From: Crocodylus rhombifer
Lineage: Eukaryota; Chordata; Crocodylia; Crocodylidae
Direction: 5' to 3'
Assembly: GCA_038503035.1 (NCBI GenBank)
Contig: JAVSML010025221.1
Location: 423,271 to 487,270, forward strand
DNA: 64,000 bases
The first letter of the stretch is position 1, and every line of letters begins with the position of its first letter. Under the pieces are notes generated by a model. That model had not been told where the DNA came from. It saw nothing but the letters and a program-made list of their open reading frames with translations, and ran no database searches. Made by a program: the position numbers and the translations under genes. This document shows, piece by piece, positions 11,077 to 23,040 of the stretch.

Positions 11077-11780
11077 GCCAGGGTTGGAGGAGGTAGGAGT
11101 GCAGGGAGAGTCATCAGGGGCAGGGGCAGGGACAGGGTGGAGGGGGCAGTAACACTGCCAGGGCTGGGGGGAGCCTGAGTGGAGAGCTGGTAGTGCTGTT
11201 GGGCAGGGATGTGTGGGTGGGGGCTGGAGGAGCAGGGGGGGTGGTCTGCGGCACTCTCAGCAGACGCTCTGGCATGGCGGAACCTGGGCAACATCCCCAT
11301 GCTGGGACCCAGCTCCACCATGCCCCAGGTGCTGTAGCCCTGGCCAATCACCCTGTCCTATGCTGTGGACCAGGTCTTAAAGCCCAAGGCCAAGCTCAGC
11401 ACTGCCCAGGGCCCAAATTCACAGTGCAGACAGTAGTGACCACAGAGACAGGCCCCGCCCCACCCTACCACACCACATGCGAGGGGCTAAGCAATCCACA
11501 TACCCCTCAGGCCCTGTGAAGAGACCCATAACTAACTGACCAAAGTCCAATGTAGCCAGGGGTTGTTTGCTAGTCAATGGGAGTCCATTAGCACTGAGGG
11601 TGCTGCCAGAAGCTGGACGCCTTTTGCAAGGACAGAGTTTCATTACAGAGGGCCCAGGCCTCCTACAGGCTCTGTGAGATCTAGGTGAGTTCCATGTGAG
11701 GGCAGACAGCTTGATTGCTGCCAGAAAGCCAGAAAGTTCTCTGGCTCTGAAAAGGATGGGGATTTTCTGCTAACTCTAAA
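11077..11780. other. unassigned G+C-rich DNA
   Basis: A G-rich, CAGGGGCAGGG-like stretch is followed by ordinary sequence. I see no gene. Reverse-strand frames full of Pro and Ala are composition effects. Confidence 0.4.
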
Positions 11781-11807
11781 TACTGTGTTTACTCAAATAT
11801 AAGATGA

Positions 11808-12104
11808 CGTCTGATGGAGGACTACCACGCTCTGGGGCGCATGCTGAGGGAGATGGGCACACAGGTGGTTTTCTCTTCTATCCTGCCAGTGAGTGGACGA
11901 GGCAGACGGCATGAAACGTGCATCGCGGAGACCAACTGGCGGCTACAGGAATGGTGCTTCGAGGCGGGCTTCGGCTTCCTCAGCCATGACCGGCACATCA
12001 CAATGAGAGACATGCTTGGATGGGATGGGCTCCACCTTTTCCCTAAAGGTAAGCGTGTGTTCTCTTCTAGGTTGGCGGACCTCCTCCGGCGGGCTTTAAA
12101 CTAG
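11808..12104 (+). pseudogene. CR1 ORF1 C-terminal esterase domain fragment
   Basis: The frame reads through the end of the SGNH-hydrolase-like esterase domain that CR1 ORF1 proteins carry next to their RNA-binding part. The catalytic Asp-x-x-His block appears as WDGLHL followed by FPKGKRVF, and the usual C-terminal phrase SRLADLLRRALN precedes the stop at 12104. The N-terminus of ORF1, including any zinc-knuckle or coiled-coil part, is missing because the insertion is 5'-truncated. The fragment is open over its whole length. A very similar end of ORF1 is present in the minus-strand copy near 58.9 kb, which supports the reading. ORF2 follows after about 170 bases. Confidence 0.8.
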
Positions 12105-12269
12105 GCTCGTCGGGGGAAGGGGAAGATGAGGGTGGAGGAAACATCAGACTGCCAGACGAAACAGCACCCACAACTACAGCCCAGTCCAGACCAACGAGCG
12201 AAACGAGTGAACAGGTAAGCAATGGGGGCCAGGGCAACGCTGGGACTAGGGGAACAGTACACACATCCA

Positions 12270-15028
12270 CAGGAGGCCTCAAATGCCTCTACACAAATGC
12301 TCGTAGCATGGGAAACAAGCAGGAGGAACTCACCCTCCTGATGGCTGACACCAGCCCGGACATAGTGGGGATCACGGAAACGTGGTGGGACTCTATGCAT
12401 GACTGGGCGGTGAATGTCAAGGGCTATAGGTTGTACAGGAGGAACAGGATAGGAAGAAGAGGTGGGGGCATGGCACTCTATATCAAGGAGGAATACACAT
12501 CCTCGTCAATTAGCAAGGAGTCAGAGGAGGGGCACTCTGAGGTGCTTTGGGATAGAGTACAAGGCAGTCGAGGGGAGAGAGACTTAATGGTGGGGGTCTA
12601 CTACAGACCTCCCAACCAGGGAGAAGAGCTTGACCAGGAATTCTTAGGTCAGCTCAAAAAGGTAGTGAAGGCTAAAGATGTGGTAGTCATGGGGGACCTG
12701 AACTTCCCAGACATCTGCTGGGAGGAGCAGTCAGCCAGGTCTGACCACTCACGTAAGTTCTTAGACAGAATGCAGGTCCTCCATCTAACCCAGGAGGTGC
12801 ACAGCCCCACCAGGGGGGACACCTTGTTGGACCTAGTGCTGGCCACGGGTGATGACCTGGTGAGGGGGCTGCGGGTGCTCAACCACCTGGGCGACAGTGA
12901 TCATCGCCTGCTGGAATTCACCATCCAGTGCAAGGTGGCAAAGGCCTGCAGTAAGCCAGCAGCCCTAGACTTCAGGAGGGCAAACTTCAACGAGCTAAGG
13001 AGGATAGTTGGGGATGTGCTGAGGTCTCAGAGGGGAGGGGAGCCAGATGTCCAAGGACAGTGGTCGCTCCTTAAGGAGGAGATCCCCCAAGCTCAAAGGA
13101 AGGTAATCCCAACGAGGATCAAAGGGAGCAGGAGAGCACACAAGCCTCCATGGCTCACCAAAAGCATCCGGGAATGTCTCCTTGCTAAAAAGGAGGCATA
13201 TACCCAATGGAAAGAAGGGTCATCACCAGGGATGACTATTCTGCAGTCACTTGGGGATGTAGAGGGGCAGTTAGGAAGGCCAAGGCAGAGATGGAATTAG
13301 GACTAGCTTCTCAGATTAAGGATAGTAAGAAGTTCTTTTTTAAATACATAGGGGGCAAAAAGAAGGTCCCAGGTAACGTGGGGCCCTTGCAGGATGCATT
13401 GGGAAATTTGGTCGTCACACCAGATGACAAAGCTAACATGTTTAACAATTTCTTTGCCTCTGTCTTCCTAAGTAGGGACCAGAACAGCCACCTCCCTGCT
13501 GGGCCCCCCTCGGGCCCCGGGGGAGGCACACCTGGGCCAAAGGTTAGCGAGGAACTAGTTAGGGAGCTTCTGGAAGGGCTGGACATATTCAAGTCAGCCG
13601 GCCCGGACAATCTCCACCCTACAGTCCTAAAGGAATTGGCCGAGGTCATTGCAGGACCCCTGGCACTGCTTTATGAGCACTTGTGGTGCTCTGGTGTGGT
13701 CCCAGAGGACTGGAAAAGGGCCAACGTGGTTCCCATCTTCAAAATGGGGAGGAAGGAGGACCCACAAAACTATAGGCCAGTTAGTCTTACCTCGATCCTA
13801 GGCAAGCTGTTTGAAAAAATTATGCTGGCACACATCCATGAGGGCCAGCAGGGGACTGCATGCTTAGGGGCAACCAACACGGGTTCATCAGTGGTAGGTC
13901 CTGTCAGACCAACCTGGTGGCCTTTTACGATCACCAGATCATTAGAAGCAGGGGTAGCAGCAGACATAGTCTTCCTGGACTTCCGGAAGGCATTCGACAT
14001 TGTCTCTCACCCTGTTCTCATTAAGAAACTGGGGGACTGTGGTGTCGACGCCCACACAGTCAATTGGGTCACCAACTGGCTGGAGGGCTGCACCCAGAGG
14101 GTGGTAGTGGATAGGTCCTTCTCAACTTGGAAGGACGTGGGCAGTGGGGTTCCGCAGGGCTCGGTCCTCGGACCCGCACTGTTCAACATCATCAGCGATT
14201 TGGATGAGGGGGTAAAAAGCACCCTGTTCAAATTTGCCGATGACACTAAGATGTGGGGGGATGTGGGCACACTAGAAGGAAGCATCAAGCTACAATCAGA
14301 CCTAGACAGGTTACAAGGGTGGGCAGATGTGAATAGGATGGGATTCAACACAGACAAGTGCAAGGTGATGCACCTGGGGAGGAACAACTGGCACCATACC
14401 TACAGGTTGGAGAACTCCCCTCTTGTCAGCACAGAGGCAGAAAAGGATCTTGGAGTCATAATTGACTCCAAGATGAACATGGGCTGGCAGTGTGGGGAGG
14501 CAGTCAGGAAGGCCAACCGTACCTTGTCATGCATCCACAGATGCATCTCGAGCAGGTCCAAAGAGGTGATCCTCCCCCTCTATGCGCCAACTGTGGTTGG
14601 AGTACTGTGTCCAGTTCTGGGTGCCGCACTTCAAGAGGGATGTGGACAGCATGGAGAGGGTCCAGAGGAGGGCCACTCTCACGATCAGGGGACAGCAGGG
14701 CAGGCCCTATGAGGAGAGGCTATGGGACCTGAACCTGTTCAGCCTCCAAAAGAGAAGGCTGAGGGGGGAACTTGTGGCCTGTTCCAAACTAGTCAGGGGG
14801 GATCAGCAGGCATTGGGGGAGTCACTGTTCCCCTGTGCACTGCCAGGAGTGACCAGGAATGACGGTCACAAGCTGGCAGAGGGTAGGTTTAGGCTAGGTA
14901 TCAGGAAGTGCTACTTCACGGTCAGCGCGGCTAGGATCTGGAACCAACTTCCAAGAGAAGTGGTGCTAGCTCCTACCCCGGGGGTTTTCAAGAGGAGGTT
15001 GGATGAATATCTTGCTGGGGTCATTTGA
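12270..15028 (+). pseudogene. CR1 ORF2 (APE endonuclease and reverse transcriptase), frameshifted
   Basis: This is nearly the whole ORF2. The APE-type endonuclease lies at 12284-13225 with LYTNARSM, TETWWDS, RRGGGMALYIK, GVYYRPPN, MGDLNFPDICWE, DLVLATGDDL and LGDSDH; the usual catalytic GDLN and SDH residues are intact. A one-base shift near 13222-13232 moves the reading to the frame of 13207-14712. The RT has [41 protein letters not shown] and an intact FADDTKMWG active site. A second region, about 13860-13945, is read out of frame and then restored, which scrambles the QHGF-to-DH block. One residue is lost from FIND (reads NIISDLD). A third shift near 14585 carries the thumb and C-terminus into 14582-15028 (LEYCVQFWVPHF to LDEYLAGVI, stop). 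The endonuclease is better kept than the RT. Confidence 0.9.
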
Positions 15029-16377
15029 CCCCAGTATTATTTCCTGCCATGGCAGGGGGTTGGACTAGATGATCTACTCAGGTCCCTTCCGACCCTAGAA
15101 ACTATGAAACTATTACCACCCCCCCAATAAGTAGATTTGATAGATGGAAAATTTATAAATTTGGCATAATTTTCCAGGTATAGAACCTACCTATTGGAGA
15201 TTTGCCTTGAATTTGTCCCCCTCCAACTGCTACAGCTGGGAAAATAAATCAGAAAGGTCAGGTAACCCACTTGCCCTCTATCCTGCCATGCCCCACAACC
15301 TCCTACTGCTGCAGCCCTTTCCCCTTCCTCCTTACTATCAGACCCCACTCTCCCTAACCACATAGAAGTGAGGGGAAAATTTGAAAACACTGACCTTGAA
15401 TAAATTATGCAAATTACTATATGAACCCACAGACTTAGTTTATCCCGAATTGATTAATTTTACCTCTTTTTGAAACCTCTGCAAGTTTCAGCACAGGTAC
15501 TCCATAAACAGTCTTAAGTGAAATTTTTGTACCTATTTACATATAGTACAGACTATGCATGATATTAATCCAAAACAAAAGGCTTATGATTTACCATGTA
15601 GTTCACTGGGCTGGACCCCAGGAGAGTCAACAGTGTTTCAAGCCATGGTGACCCCATAGCTCAGCACCGCTCAGTATGTGTGCATATTCTATATACCCTC
15701 CACAAAGGATCTGTGTGATAATTAGCCCACATTCATGATTGGAACTGGATGTTTCTGTCACAAGTCCTGGGACCCTCCAAAAATGTATATGTAGACAAGG
15801 GGCAGAGTAATCTGGTTTGGCTCCACTTCATGGAAAACAGGCCCACACTAATCATATGCAACAGGCTGAAAGAGGGGGTGACAGAAAAATTCTGGGTGAA
15901 TTGTTTGGGGCCTCATTTGGTGATGTTTGCCAAACATTTAAGACTGGTGAAGAAACAGTAATCATTAGAAAGAAAGGTGCAGTTCAGCTATAGAAGTGAA
16001 GAGGAAGTTGAAATGTATTCATTGTAGTGGTTGACTATGACTTGAAAAAGAGTCAGTGCTGATGGGGACTGCATGCAATACACACTACCATATATCTTAT
16101 TCAGCAGGGTTGTATTAATTGATCCTGGTGGTAAGTTCCCATTAGTATGTTTGCACAATATGGTCCATGTGTTTTAAAGTCATGTTCAGTATTGGCTGCA
16201 TTTAATCAGCTTCAGAGCTGGTTTCCATTACTGAACACATGCTGCTTTTGGCAGCAGTTTAATGATGATAGGCAAAATATTTAATGAGGTTTCTCTGTCC
16301 GCAGATATAACATGAGGACCTTTTCTCCCAGGCTGATTGTGGGGGAAGCCTCATCTTGTATTTGAGTAAATATGGTA

Positions 16378-16735
16378 ATTGAAAATCAGTGGATTCAAAA
16401 GTTGTACATTTAAAAAAACTGTAACATTATTGATTAGATGGTTTAACCCAAGTATAAATGTTTTAGTTTGCAGAGACCATTATCTCAGTGAAGGCCTCTT
16501 AGTTAGCAAGACAGAATTTCCTTAGAGCCAGCTGTTCTATAGACTCTGGCTAATCAGCAGCACTACAGACTAGGCACCGCAAGCTAGAAATGTACCCATG
16601 GGTTAAGTACAGACAGTCAAAAAGCCTGAGGTTGAATCAGTTCAATCTATGCAGCTTCCTCTAAGCTGTGTAGGTTGAACCAATAATCAACTGAACTGAC
16701 ATTCAGTTTTCAATTGGGAAAGGTAGGGGGGGAGG
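16378..16735. other. unassigned A+T-rich DNA
   Basis: Nothing gene-like. The end of this stretch contains inverted TGAATCAGTT/AACTGA-type words that may belong to an element covering the G+C-rich block downstream. Confidence 0.35.
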
Positions 16736-17815
16736 TCTGCACTGACCCAGGCCAGTAAGTGGGGGACGCTAGAGCACGTCTCCCAGCCTGCAGGCCATTG
16801 CCAGCCCAACCAAGTATCCCCAAACCTGTGCTGTCCCCCCATGGGGGGTTAAGAAGTCTCCTAGCCAGGTGCTGGTCCACCTTGGAGGAGCCTCTCCCTC
16901 AGGAGGTTTCCCCCAGCCTGGGTTCCCCAGCCCAGGCACTGGGGAGCTGAGGGGAATTCCCACCTTCCCCCTTTCCAGCTGCTGATTGCTTCAGTGGCTG
17001 CCACAGGAGAGAAGGAGGAGACCTCTGGGCCAAGTGCTCACCCATGAAGCCCAGCATGGGGGCACTGAGGAGCCCTGGCTTAGGGGGTCCCTCCCCCAGC
17101 TCAGGGTCTTCCAGCCTAGCCCAGCCCCAGGGTCCCAAAGGGAATTCTTCCCCTCCTCAACCCCAGCCCTTTGCCTTAGCTGCCATGGGTCTCAGGAATA
17201 GTCCAGGGAGTGAAGGGAAATTCACCTGCTCCCCTGCATTAGTTTTGCCTCAGACTTGCAGCAGCTAAGGCAAAACCACCTGCGGAGGTGCAGGAGAATT
17301 CCCCTCCTCTCCCTGAAGCTGCCTGAGACTCGCAGCAGCTAAGGCAAGCAGCAATGCAGCTTGGGAGGAGAATTCCCCTCAGCTCCCGGGGGCTGCCCCA
17401 GGTTGGGGGAACCTGGACTGGGGTGTGGGGAAGCTCCATAAAGCAGGGGCTCCCTGGTGCACCCATGTTGGGCTGCGTGGGAAGGCACCAGGCCCAGACA
17501 TCTGCTTCTTCCTCTCTCCTGTGGCAGCCATTGACGCAGTCACCAACTGGGGAGGGGAGAGGGCTGCCAGTTTCAAAATCCCCTACCACAGGTACTTTCT
17601 CTCTGCCCACATGCTATATAGACCCTAGCTGGGGGGTCTGGGGATCTGTTCCCCTGCCCCCTGTCCCTATGGGCTGATGGACACAGACAGGAAGCAGGCT
17701 AAGGAACGGAGAGGCAAGGCAGTACCTGCTCCACTGAAGCAGGCAGCATAGCCCAGGGCTACAAACCATTCTGGGATGCTGGGAGACTGTGAGTTAACTT
17801 GAACCAGAAAGAGGT
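16736..17815. repeat. G+C-rich block with internal direct and inverted repeats
   Basis: TTGCCTTAGCTGC at 17171-17183 is inverted as GCAGCTAAGGCAA at 17261-17273 and again at 17335-17347. A unit of roughly 75 bases, containing GCAGCTAAGGCAA and AGGAGAATTCCCCT, occurs twice (about 17258-17305 and 17332-17380). I read this as the core of an inverted-repeat element. Apparent Pro/Ser-rich frames on both strands follow from composition, and I see no gene. Confidence 0.5.
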
Positions 17816-18005
17816 CTGGGACAGAAGTTCCATAAACTGGTTTAACCTAAGTCAGTTAAGTCTGATAGTACATCCAACTAGGTTTAGCTTCAAATGCTTT
17901 TGGCCATTTTGAAAGTGGTTTATGTGCACTGAATTTCTGTCCTGTTAGAGGTTTAAGCCAGTTTCTGATCACTTAAACCAGTTTATGTGTAACTTCTGTC
18001 CCTAG
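17816..18005. mobile_element. 190-bp MITE, copy 2 (GGGACAGAAGTT ends)
   Basis: This is the second copy of the element at 8088-8277, in the same orientation and of the same length. Its ends are better preserved: CTGGGACAGAAGTT and CATAAACTGGTTTAA on the left, against TTAAACCAGTTTATGTG and AACTTCTGTCCCTAG on the right. Confidence 0.85.
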
Positions 18006-18159
18006 CCATGTACACTATTTTAGTCCTCATGACCGGAAAGCAACTTCAATGGCCCCAAGAGGTCTGATTGTTCCAAGAGGCCAGGAAGCATGGATGATAA
18101 GCCTTGCTCTGCCATAAATGTTCTATGCAACTTTAAACAGAGCAAGCCCACTCTCTGCA

Positions 18160-18315
18160 TACCTGTTTCCACTCCCACCCTTTGTCTATCTTGTCTCTTG
18201 AGACTCTTAACGCCTCCAGGGCAGGAACTGTTTCTTACTGTGTGTTTATACAGTGACTAACACAGCCAGGCCCTGGTCTGGATTGGTGTCTGTCAGGGTT
18301 TCTGTGATATAAACA
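18160..18315 (+). repeat. ancient interspersed repeat fragment
   Basis: The wording CTCCAGGGCAGGAACTGT, then TGTTTATACAGTGACTAACACA and CAGGCCCTGGTCT, matches a widespread old amniote repeat that I recognise by its phrasing. A related piece on the opposite strand is at 34395-34520. Class uncertain. Confidence 0.5.
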
Positions 18316-19805
18316 AATAACAATGAATTCAGGGTTGGCCAACAGAAATCACAGGGACTGTGCAACATGTGTAGGACTGAACTGAGCACTGAGTGAGTTT
18401 TTGTCATAAAATTATGGCTGCTGATTATGGCTGCTGCCTTGGAGGAAAGCTAGAGCAAAGTCAGGATTATTCAGTACCTTTGTCTGATATCAGATAGCTA
18501 GCTTGCCCGTGTAACAGATGGGAGGAAAAACCATTTCCCTTGAGCTTCAACTTCACGTATGAAGCAGTGTGCAGCAGTAGGCAACACTGCCTGTGGCCCC
18601 ATTGTACTCAGAAAAGTGTTCATCAGAACAACAGCAGCAACTGCAAAGCTCTTCAAGTTGTCGCAGAAAATTATTACGCTGCTTCTACTTGAAGTTAAAA
18701 TTGTGATAAAATGTGGTTAAATTCATGCTAGTAAATGAAAGAGAAAAGGCAAATGCTGTCCTGCATGGTAACCGTACAGCTTACAATTTAAAACAAGGCT
18801 GGGAAAATTTGAATTTTATTCCCTACAGTTGAAGTACTTAATTCTGTCAATTCATTTTAACAACAGCCTTTAAGAAACAAACTATGGGATACATTTTGCC
18901 TGGTATGTAACTGCCTGGATTTCAGGGGTGCAGTGCATTTTGACCACATTAATACTACTCACCTACAAGAATAAACCCCCAAATATGGTCTGATTAATAA
19001 CCTCTAGTATTCCTTTTCTAGTACACCTTCCAAAATGTTTTGCAATTCATTAGTTTTTACAGAATAAAACATTCCTTCCACAGAAAGAAACTAGCTTGAC
19101 CTGAAATTGACCTTTATACGTACAAGTTTATTTATTGTACTGAAATTGAAAACAGAAAATCTTCACAAAACAAAGCCAAGCAATGAAGAGAAACAGCTTT
19201 GAAAGCAAATGAATTGTACTTACTGAAAGATGGGCCTGAAGAAAAACCATGGGTATGGTATAGGCACAGTCAGACTTCGAGGCACATAAAAACTCAGCAT
19301 CAATTCAATTTTATAAATAGCACTAATTTGCCTCAAATCCAAAATCCTGTCTGCCCTGAATTTGAGGGATGTTTATTATTTAAAACCACAGAAAAACACT
19401 GTGTTTGCAATCCACATGTATATTAATATTTCTCAAGAAAAAGTACTCCTGAGGGGTGAGACAGTTAAATTTTACATGGAGCTTGTTTCAAAGCATATTC
19501 AGTGCAGACTGGAACTGCTATGAGATTGTTGCTAAAAAATTTGGACTTGCAGTGACTCGCTGGAATTCAGAGTAGTACTCATCCTTTCCATTAAAACCAC
19601 TTTTCAATACAGCCCCTAACCACATTCTCGTATAGAAGCAATTGTGACTATGTGCTTCCTTCAAAATGTTCCATGCACTTTTTCAATGTGTCAGTTTATG
19701 TGATAGGAGGGTTAAGGCAAGGACATGGGAATATATGTTTAGCTTCACTGATGAATGTGATAGCTCCTACTCCTGAGCTAATGAACCTTTGAAATACTCA
19801 CACTA
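18316..19805. other. unassigned A+T-rich DNA
   Basis: No gene, repeat end or conserved pattern recognised by eye. Confidence 0.4.
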
Positions 19806-19862
19806 ACTGATGACCTCCTGAGGTCTCTTCCAACCCTAATTTTCTATGATTCTGTGGTTCGA
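19806..19862 (+). mobile_element. CR1 LINE 3' end, very short
   Basis: Only the last 50-odd bases of a CR1 are present: GATGACCTCCTGAGGTCTC, TTCCAACCCTAATTTTCTAT and GATTCTGTG. The 3' end has the family's usual octamer-like tail. Confidence 0.85.
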
Positions 19863-22302
19863 CTGGTCTTATCCCTTTTGTGTTACAAATGGACTTGCAT
19901 ATAGGAGATGGGGAAATTATCATTTTCCTCTGTGAAAATTTTTGCAAAAATGAAAAAAAAAATCACTTATTTTAGAATTATTTTTGTTGAAGAAAAATGA
20001 AAATGGAAAATTTCAATGAAAGCAAAGGGCCATATTTTCCTTGTGGACACAATTAGTTCCACTGACACTGAAGTTTGTTGTGTTATCTGAGTAAGGTGAT
20101 CTGGCTTGGACCACCTAAAATCTCTGAAGTATTACAATGTTGAACTGCAGTGTTTGTTCTCTATTAAGATTCATATTCAGAAAAGGGTTTTCCCACAGGG
20201 CTTTCAGTGTCAGCCAGACCCCAAAAGTACTAAGATGCACTAAATTTACAAATGATAACACTGGAGACAGAAGGAGAAATAACCCAGCGTTTTCAAATCA
20301 CACTAGAGCTGTCACATGAGTTTGGCCCGAGTTTTGTTTCAAAACAGCATACCTAACCACATTATTAAAATACTAATGTGCCACGTATGAGCTTCCTGAA
20401 TGAACTATATTTTACTTTTCTCAGCCATCTGTTTTTCAGAGTTGATGTTGGTGGTTTTAGTTCTGGTGCTAAAATGTACCTTGCACCCAACGTATTTCCT
20501 GTTCTGGGTTTTTCTTGCACAGACTATGAGAGAGAAGACAGCTTTGGAGACTGATAGCATCCTAAGCAGTGCTAGAAAACCGGAAGCAGTCTGTTGATGT
20601 TGCTAAGAAAACGCTCACACACTGAAAACAATCCCAGAAAAACAATAGAGAAAGAGAGAGAACCTTTACAAGTCTGTAGAAGTGTTTTACAGATTAATGC
20701 AACCTATTGGCTTAGTTATTTTAGGACCAACCTAGATTCTGCCAGGGAGCAACAGGGTTCGGTGGAGAAAGTACTAGCCTAGATGTTAGAAGCCAGCTCC
20801 ATAGCTCTAGACAAGTTACCTCCCTCTCCCTACCTCCGTTTACCTTCCCATTCTTCTTGTTGTCTTGTCTCCTTGGCTGGGTGCAGTGGGGACACTGACG
20901 TCAGTGGAGTAGGACTGGAGTACAAGCAATAGTATTAGAAAAGATTTGTGGGGCTAAGAAACCATTGGAGTCATACTTCTACAAAGGGTACATGGTGCAC
21001 GACTGCTTTGAGACACCTGGTACAACAGGCCAGTGTTATGAAATACTGAGCAGTGGTGCTATCCCCACACTTGCTTCATGCAGTCCTGTTCCTCAGGTGA
21101 GCTCAGGAACTGATACCATTCAGTCTCTCAGTAAGCCAATGGACACAGGGGCAGGGGGTCTCTCCAGCTTGTATAGCTGTGCAGGAAGCAGAGCACAATC
21201 GAGTCCTAAAAACAGAGAAGAGGGAGTAAAGGTTGTAAAGCACCAGGAGGCTCCTAAAGGGTGAAAGCTTCTCTGCAAATGCAGGCCACACATCTATTTA
21301 AAAGTAGCCTGCAGTTTTCTTTTACCTGAATACATTACATATGAAAGCCTCATTTGTTGTAGCTCAGCTATGGTAGCCAGTTTTTCTTGTTAAGGTTGCC
21401 CCTGATGATACTATCTCATTATTACCAGAATCTGGGTAAAACACAGTTAATTTCCACTTGTAACAAATTTAGCTCCAGCTAATATTTTTGTCATGTCTTA
21501 GGTTGTTATAAATGAATTCAAAGTGCAGTTAAGCTGCTCATAAAGCTTTAATTAGAAAGCACAGACTTGAACTTTAAATCAGGAACAAAGCTGTCAAGAG
21601 TTGTGTGGTAAATTAGATAATACTGTATGGTTTGCATCCAGGGAGATTAAGACAAATTGATGCCACAGCTGAAAATATCTGTATGTGCATGTTCATTCTG
21701 ACTAACACAGCAGATGCTACATACATTTTAGCAGGATGATTGAATAACATAAATATGACCCATAAATAATTTAAGCAACACAGAGCTCAAAAAGTTAATG
21801 AAATTAGTTATGAAACAAACACTGTCTGACCTACTTATATAAAGAGCAGGACAAAGAATATGAAAAATTATATATCAAATAACTCAAGTGATGAATTACT
21901 GCAAAATGTTGTGAATGGATTGTTTGATAAATATTGTTTGACTGGATTTATGTAACAGAAGTGCAAGAATGTGTGTCATTTATTTCTTCATCATATTTAT
22001 ATCCCAAAACTGAAATGGTATTTGTATTTATCCATACCCACAGATGTGAATGTGCATGCATGCGTGCACACATACATACAATCTACCATGAACACACAAT
22101 TAAAACTGAACAACCAAATATTGAGTCAGTGAAGTACTGTCAAAAGGAATATGCTTGAATCACTCCACAACCTCCATACAAGCATAGGGTATAATTCTCC
22201 TCTCACATATACCAGTGTTTTTCCTGGGAAATCTATTTATTTCAAAAGGGCTATTCCTGATTTACACCAGTCTAAGATTGGTACCAGTGGGTGCATCTAC
22301 GT
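19863..22302. other. unassigned A+T-rich DNA
   Basis: No host exon or transposon end recognised. Short frames at 20137, 20400 and 20965 have no recognisable domain. Confidence 0.4.
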
Positions 22303-22570
22303 GAGAGGTTTACTGGGTGCATCTACACATTCATTAATGCGCCTTAGATACTGTGCATTAGTTTAGTACTTCCTTAATAAAGTATTAACTAAATGCACAG
22401 TACTTAGAGTTACTGCACAGTAGCACCAGTGCACTGTTATTTAGTGACGCTTACTGTGCGTTAGTCTAATAACAATGTGAAGTAGGCTATTAGCACAGTT
22501 TTTGTCATGACACACTACTGTGCAGTGTTATTAGGCTAACATGCAGTAAGCATCTCATGTAGATGTGCTC
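22303..22570. mobile_element. MITE of the GTAGAC family
   Basis: The stretch starts near GGTGCATCTACACATTC and ends near CATGTAGATGTGC, an inverted pair. Between them are repeated inverted words (TACTGTGCATTAG, ACTGCACAGTA, TTAGTCTAATAAC). It shares its vocabulary with 4960-5150 and 29513-29750. Confidence 0.6.
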
Positions 22571-22644
22571 ACTGTGCAGCTGCCTAATTAACTGTGAAGT
22601 AAACATCCCAGCATCTATATATATGCCCCTATTAGGGCACATGA

Positions 22645-22713
22645 AACGACTAAACTCTGAAGCAGGCTAGTACTTATAAATACAAGTACTAGCCTGCTCC
22701 GGAGTTTTTTCGT
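22645..22713. repeat. near-perfect hairpin
   Basis: The left arm at 22652-22678 and the right arm at 22681-22707 are inverted copies with about three mismatches in 27 (core GCAGGCTAGTACTT). Weaker pairing extends the stem to about 22645 and 22713. It lies between a GTAGAC-family MITE and the repeat at 22740. Confidence 0.75.
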
Positions 22714-22739
22714 GTGTAGCAGTGCACGTGTAGACACTG

Positions 22740-23040
22740 ATGTGGCTGGCTGGAGCACAAGGGTGCTTCAGTGTGGGGGGGGAGCTGCCTACTGGCTAGC
22801 TCCACACTGAATCACCCTCGTGCCCCAACCAGCCCCTCCACAGCACATTTTGCCCAGTTGGAGCAGCTCCAGACTGGCAGACTGATGCCCTAGACCACCT
22901 GCCAGCCTTGGCTGCTGCAACCCAGCTCAATGTCCTGTGGTCTGGGTGCACATGCAGATGCGCGCCCAGAAGCAATAAGCTCCAGTGATAAGCTTTGGAG
23001 CTTATTGCTGTACATCAATAGGCATGTGTAGAGGTCCCCA
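22740..23040. repeat. interspersed repeat with internal hairpin, copy 1
   Basis: GCACAAGGGTGCTTCAGTGTGG is followed after about 20 bases by its inverse (CCACACTGAATCACCCTCGTGC). The same hairpin and following CCAGCCA...CCACAGCACA wording occur at 25985-26144. The right part contains CAATAAGCTCCAGTG / GCTTTGGAGCTTATTG, another inverted pair. It ends near CATGTGTAGAGGTC, so it may be joined to the GTAGAC-family element. Confidence 0.6.

Larger units (their letters stand above)
11808..15112 (+). mobile_element. near-complete CR1 LINE nested in DNA transposon copy A
   Basis: The insert separates the left tip of the DNA transposon (up to AAGATGAC near 11807) from its body (from about 15113). It starts inside ORF1, contains ORF2, and ends with a CR1 tail (GACCCTAGAAACTATGAAAC). 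At about 3.3 kb it is 5'-truncated but long for a CR1 copy. Its tail closely resembles the short tail at 52191-52366, which suggests the same subfamily. Confidence 0.88.
11781..16377. mobile_element. TA-flanked DNA transposon, copy A, split by a CR1
   Basis: The left end TACTGTGTTTACTCAAATA at 11781 is matched by the inverted right end TATTTGAGTAAATATGGTA at 16359-16377. The ends are imperfect inverted repeats of about 26 bases and begin with TA, as would fit a TA target duplication. The body after the CR1 (15113-16377) matches 39341-42828 in reverse orientation at many places, for example GATTTGCCTTGAATTTGTCC near 15199, GCAAGTTTCAGCACAGGTAC near 15482 and GGCTGCATTTAATCAG near 16194. No transposase can be read, so this is a non-autonomous or decayed copy. 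Without the CR1 insert it would be about 1.3 kb. The TA flank suggests Tc1/mariner but the superfamily is not proven. Confidence 0.75.

Noticed and set aside
16736..17660. Possible CpG island or gene promoter at 16.7-17.6 kb
   Set aside because: The G+C-rich tract is poor in CG dinucleotides and has internal direct and inverted repeats, which fits a repeat core better than a promoter.
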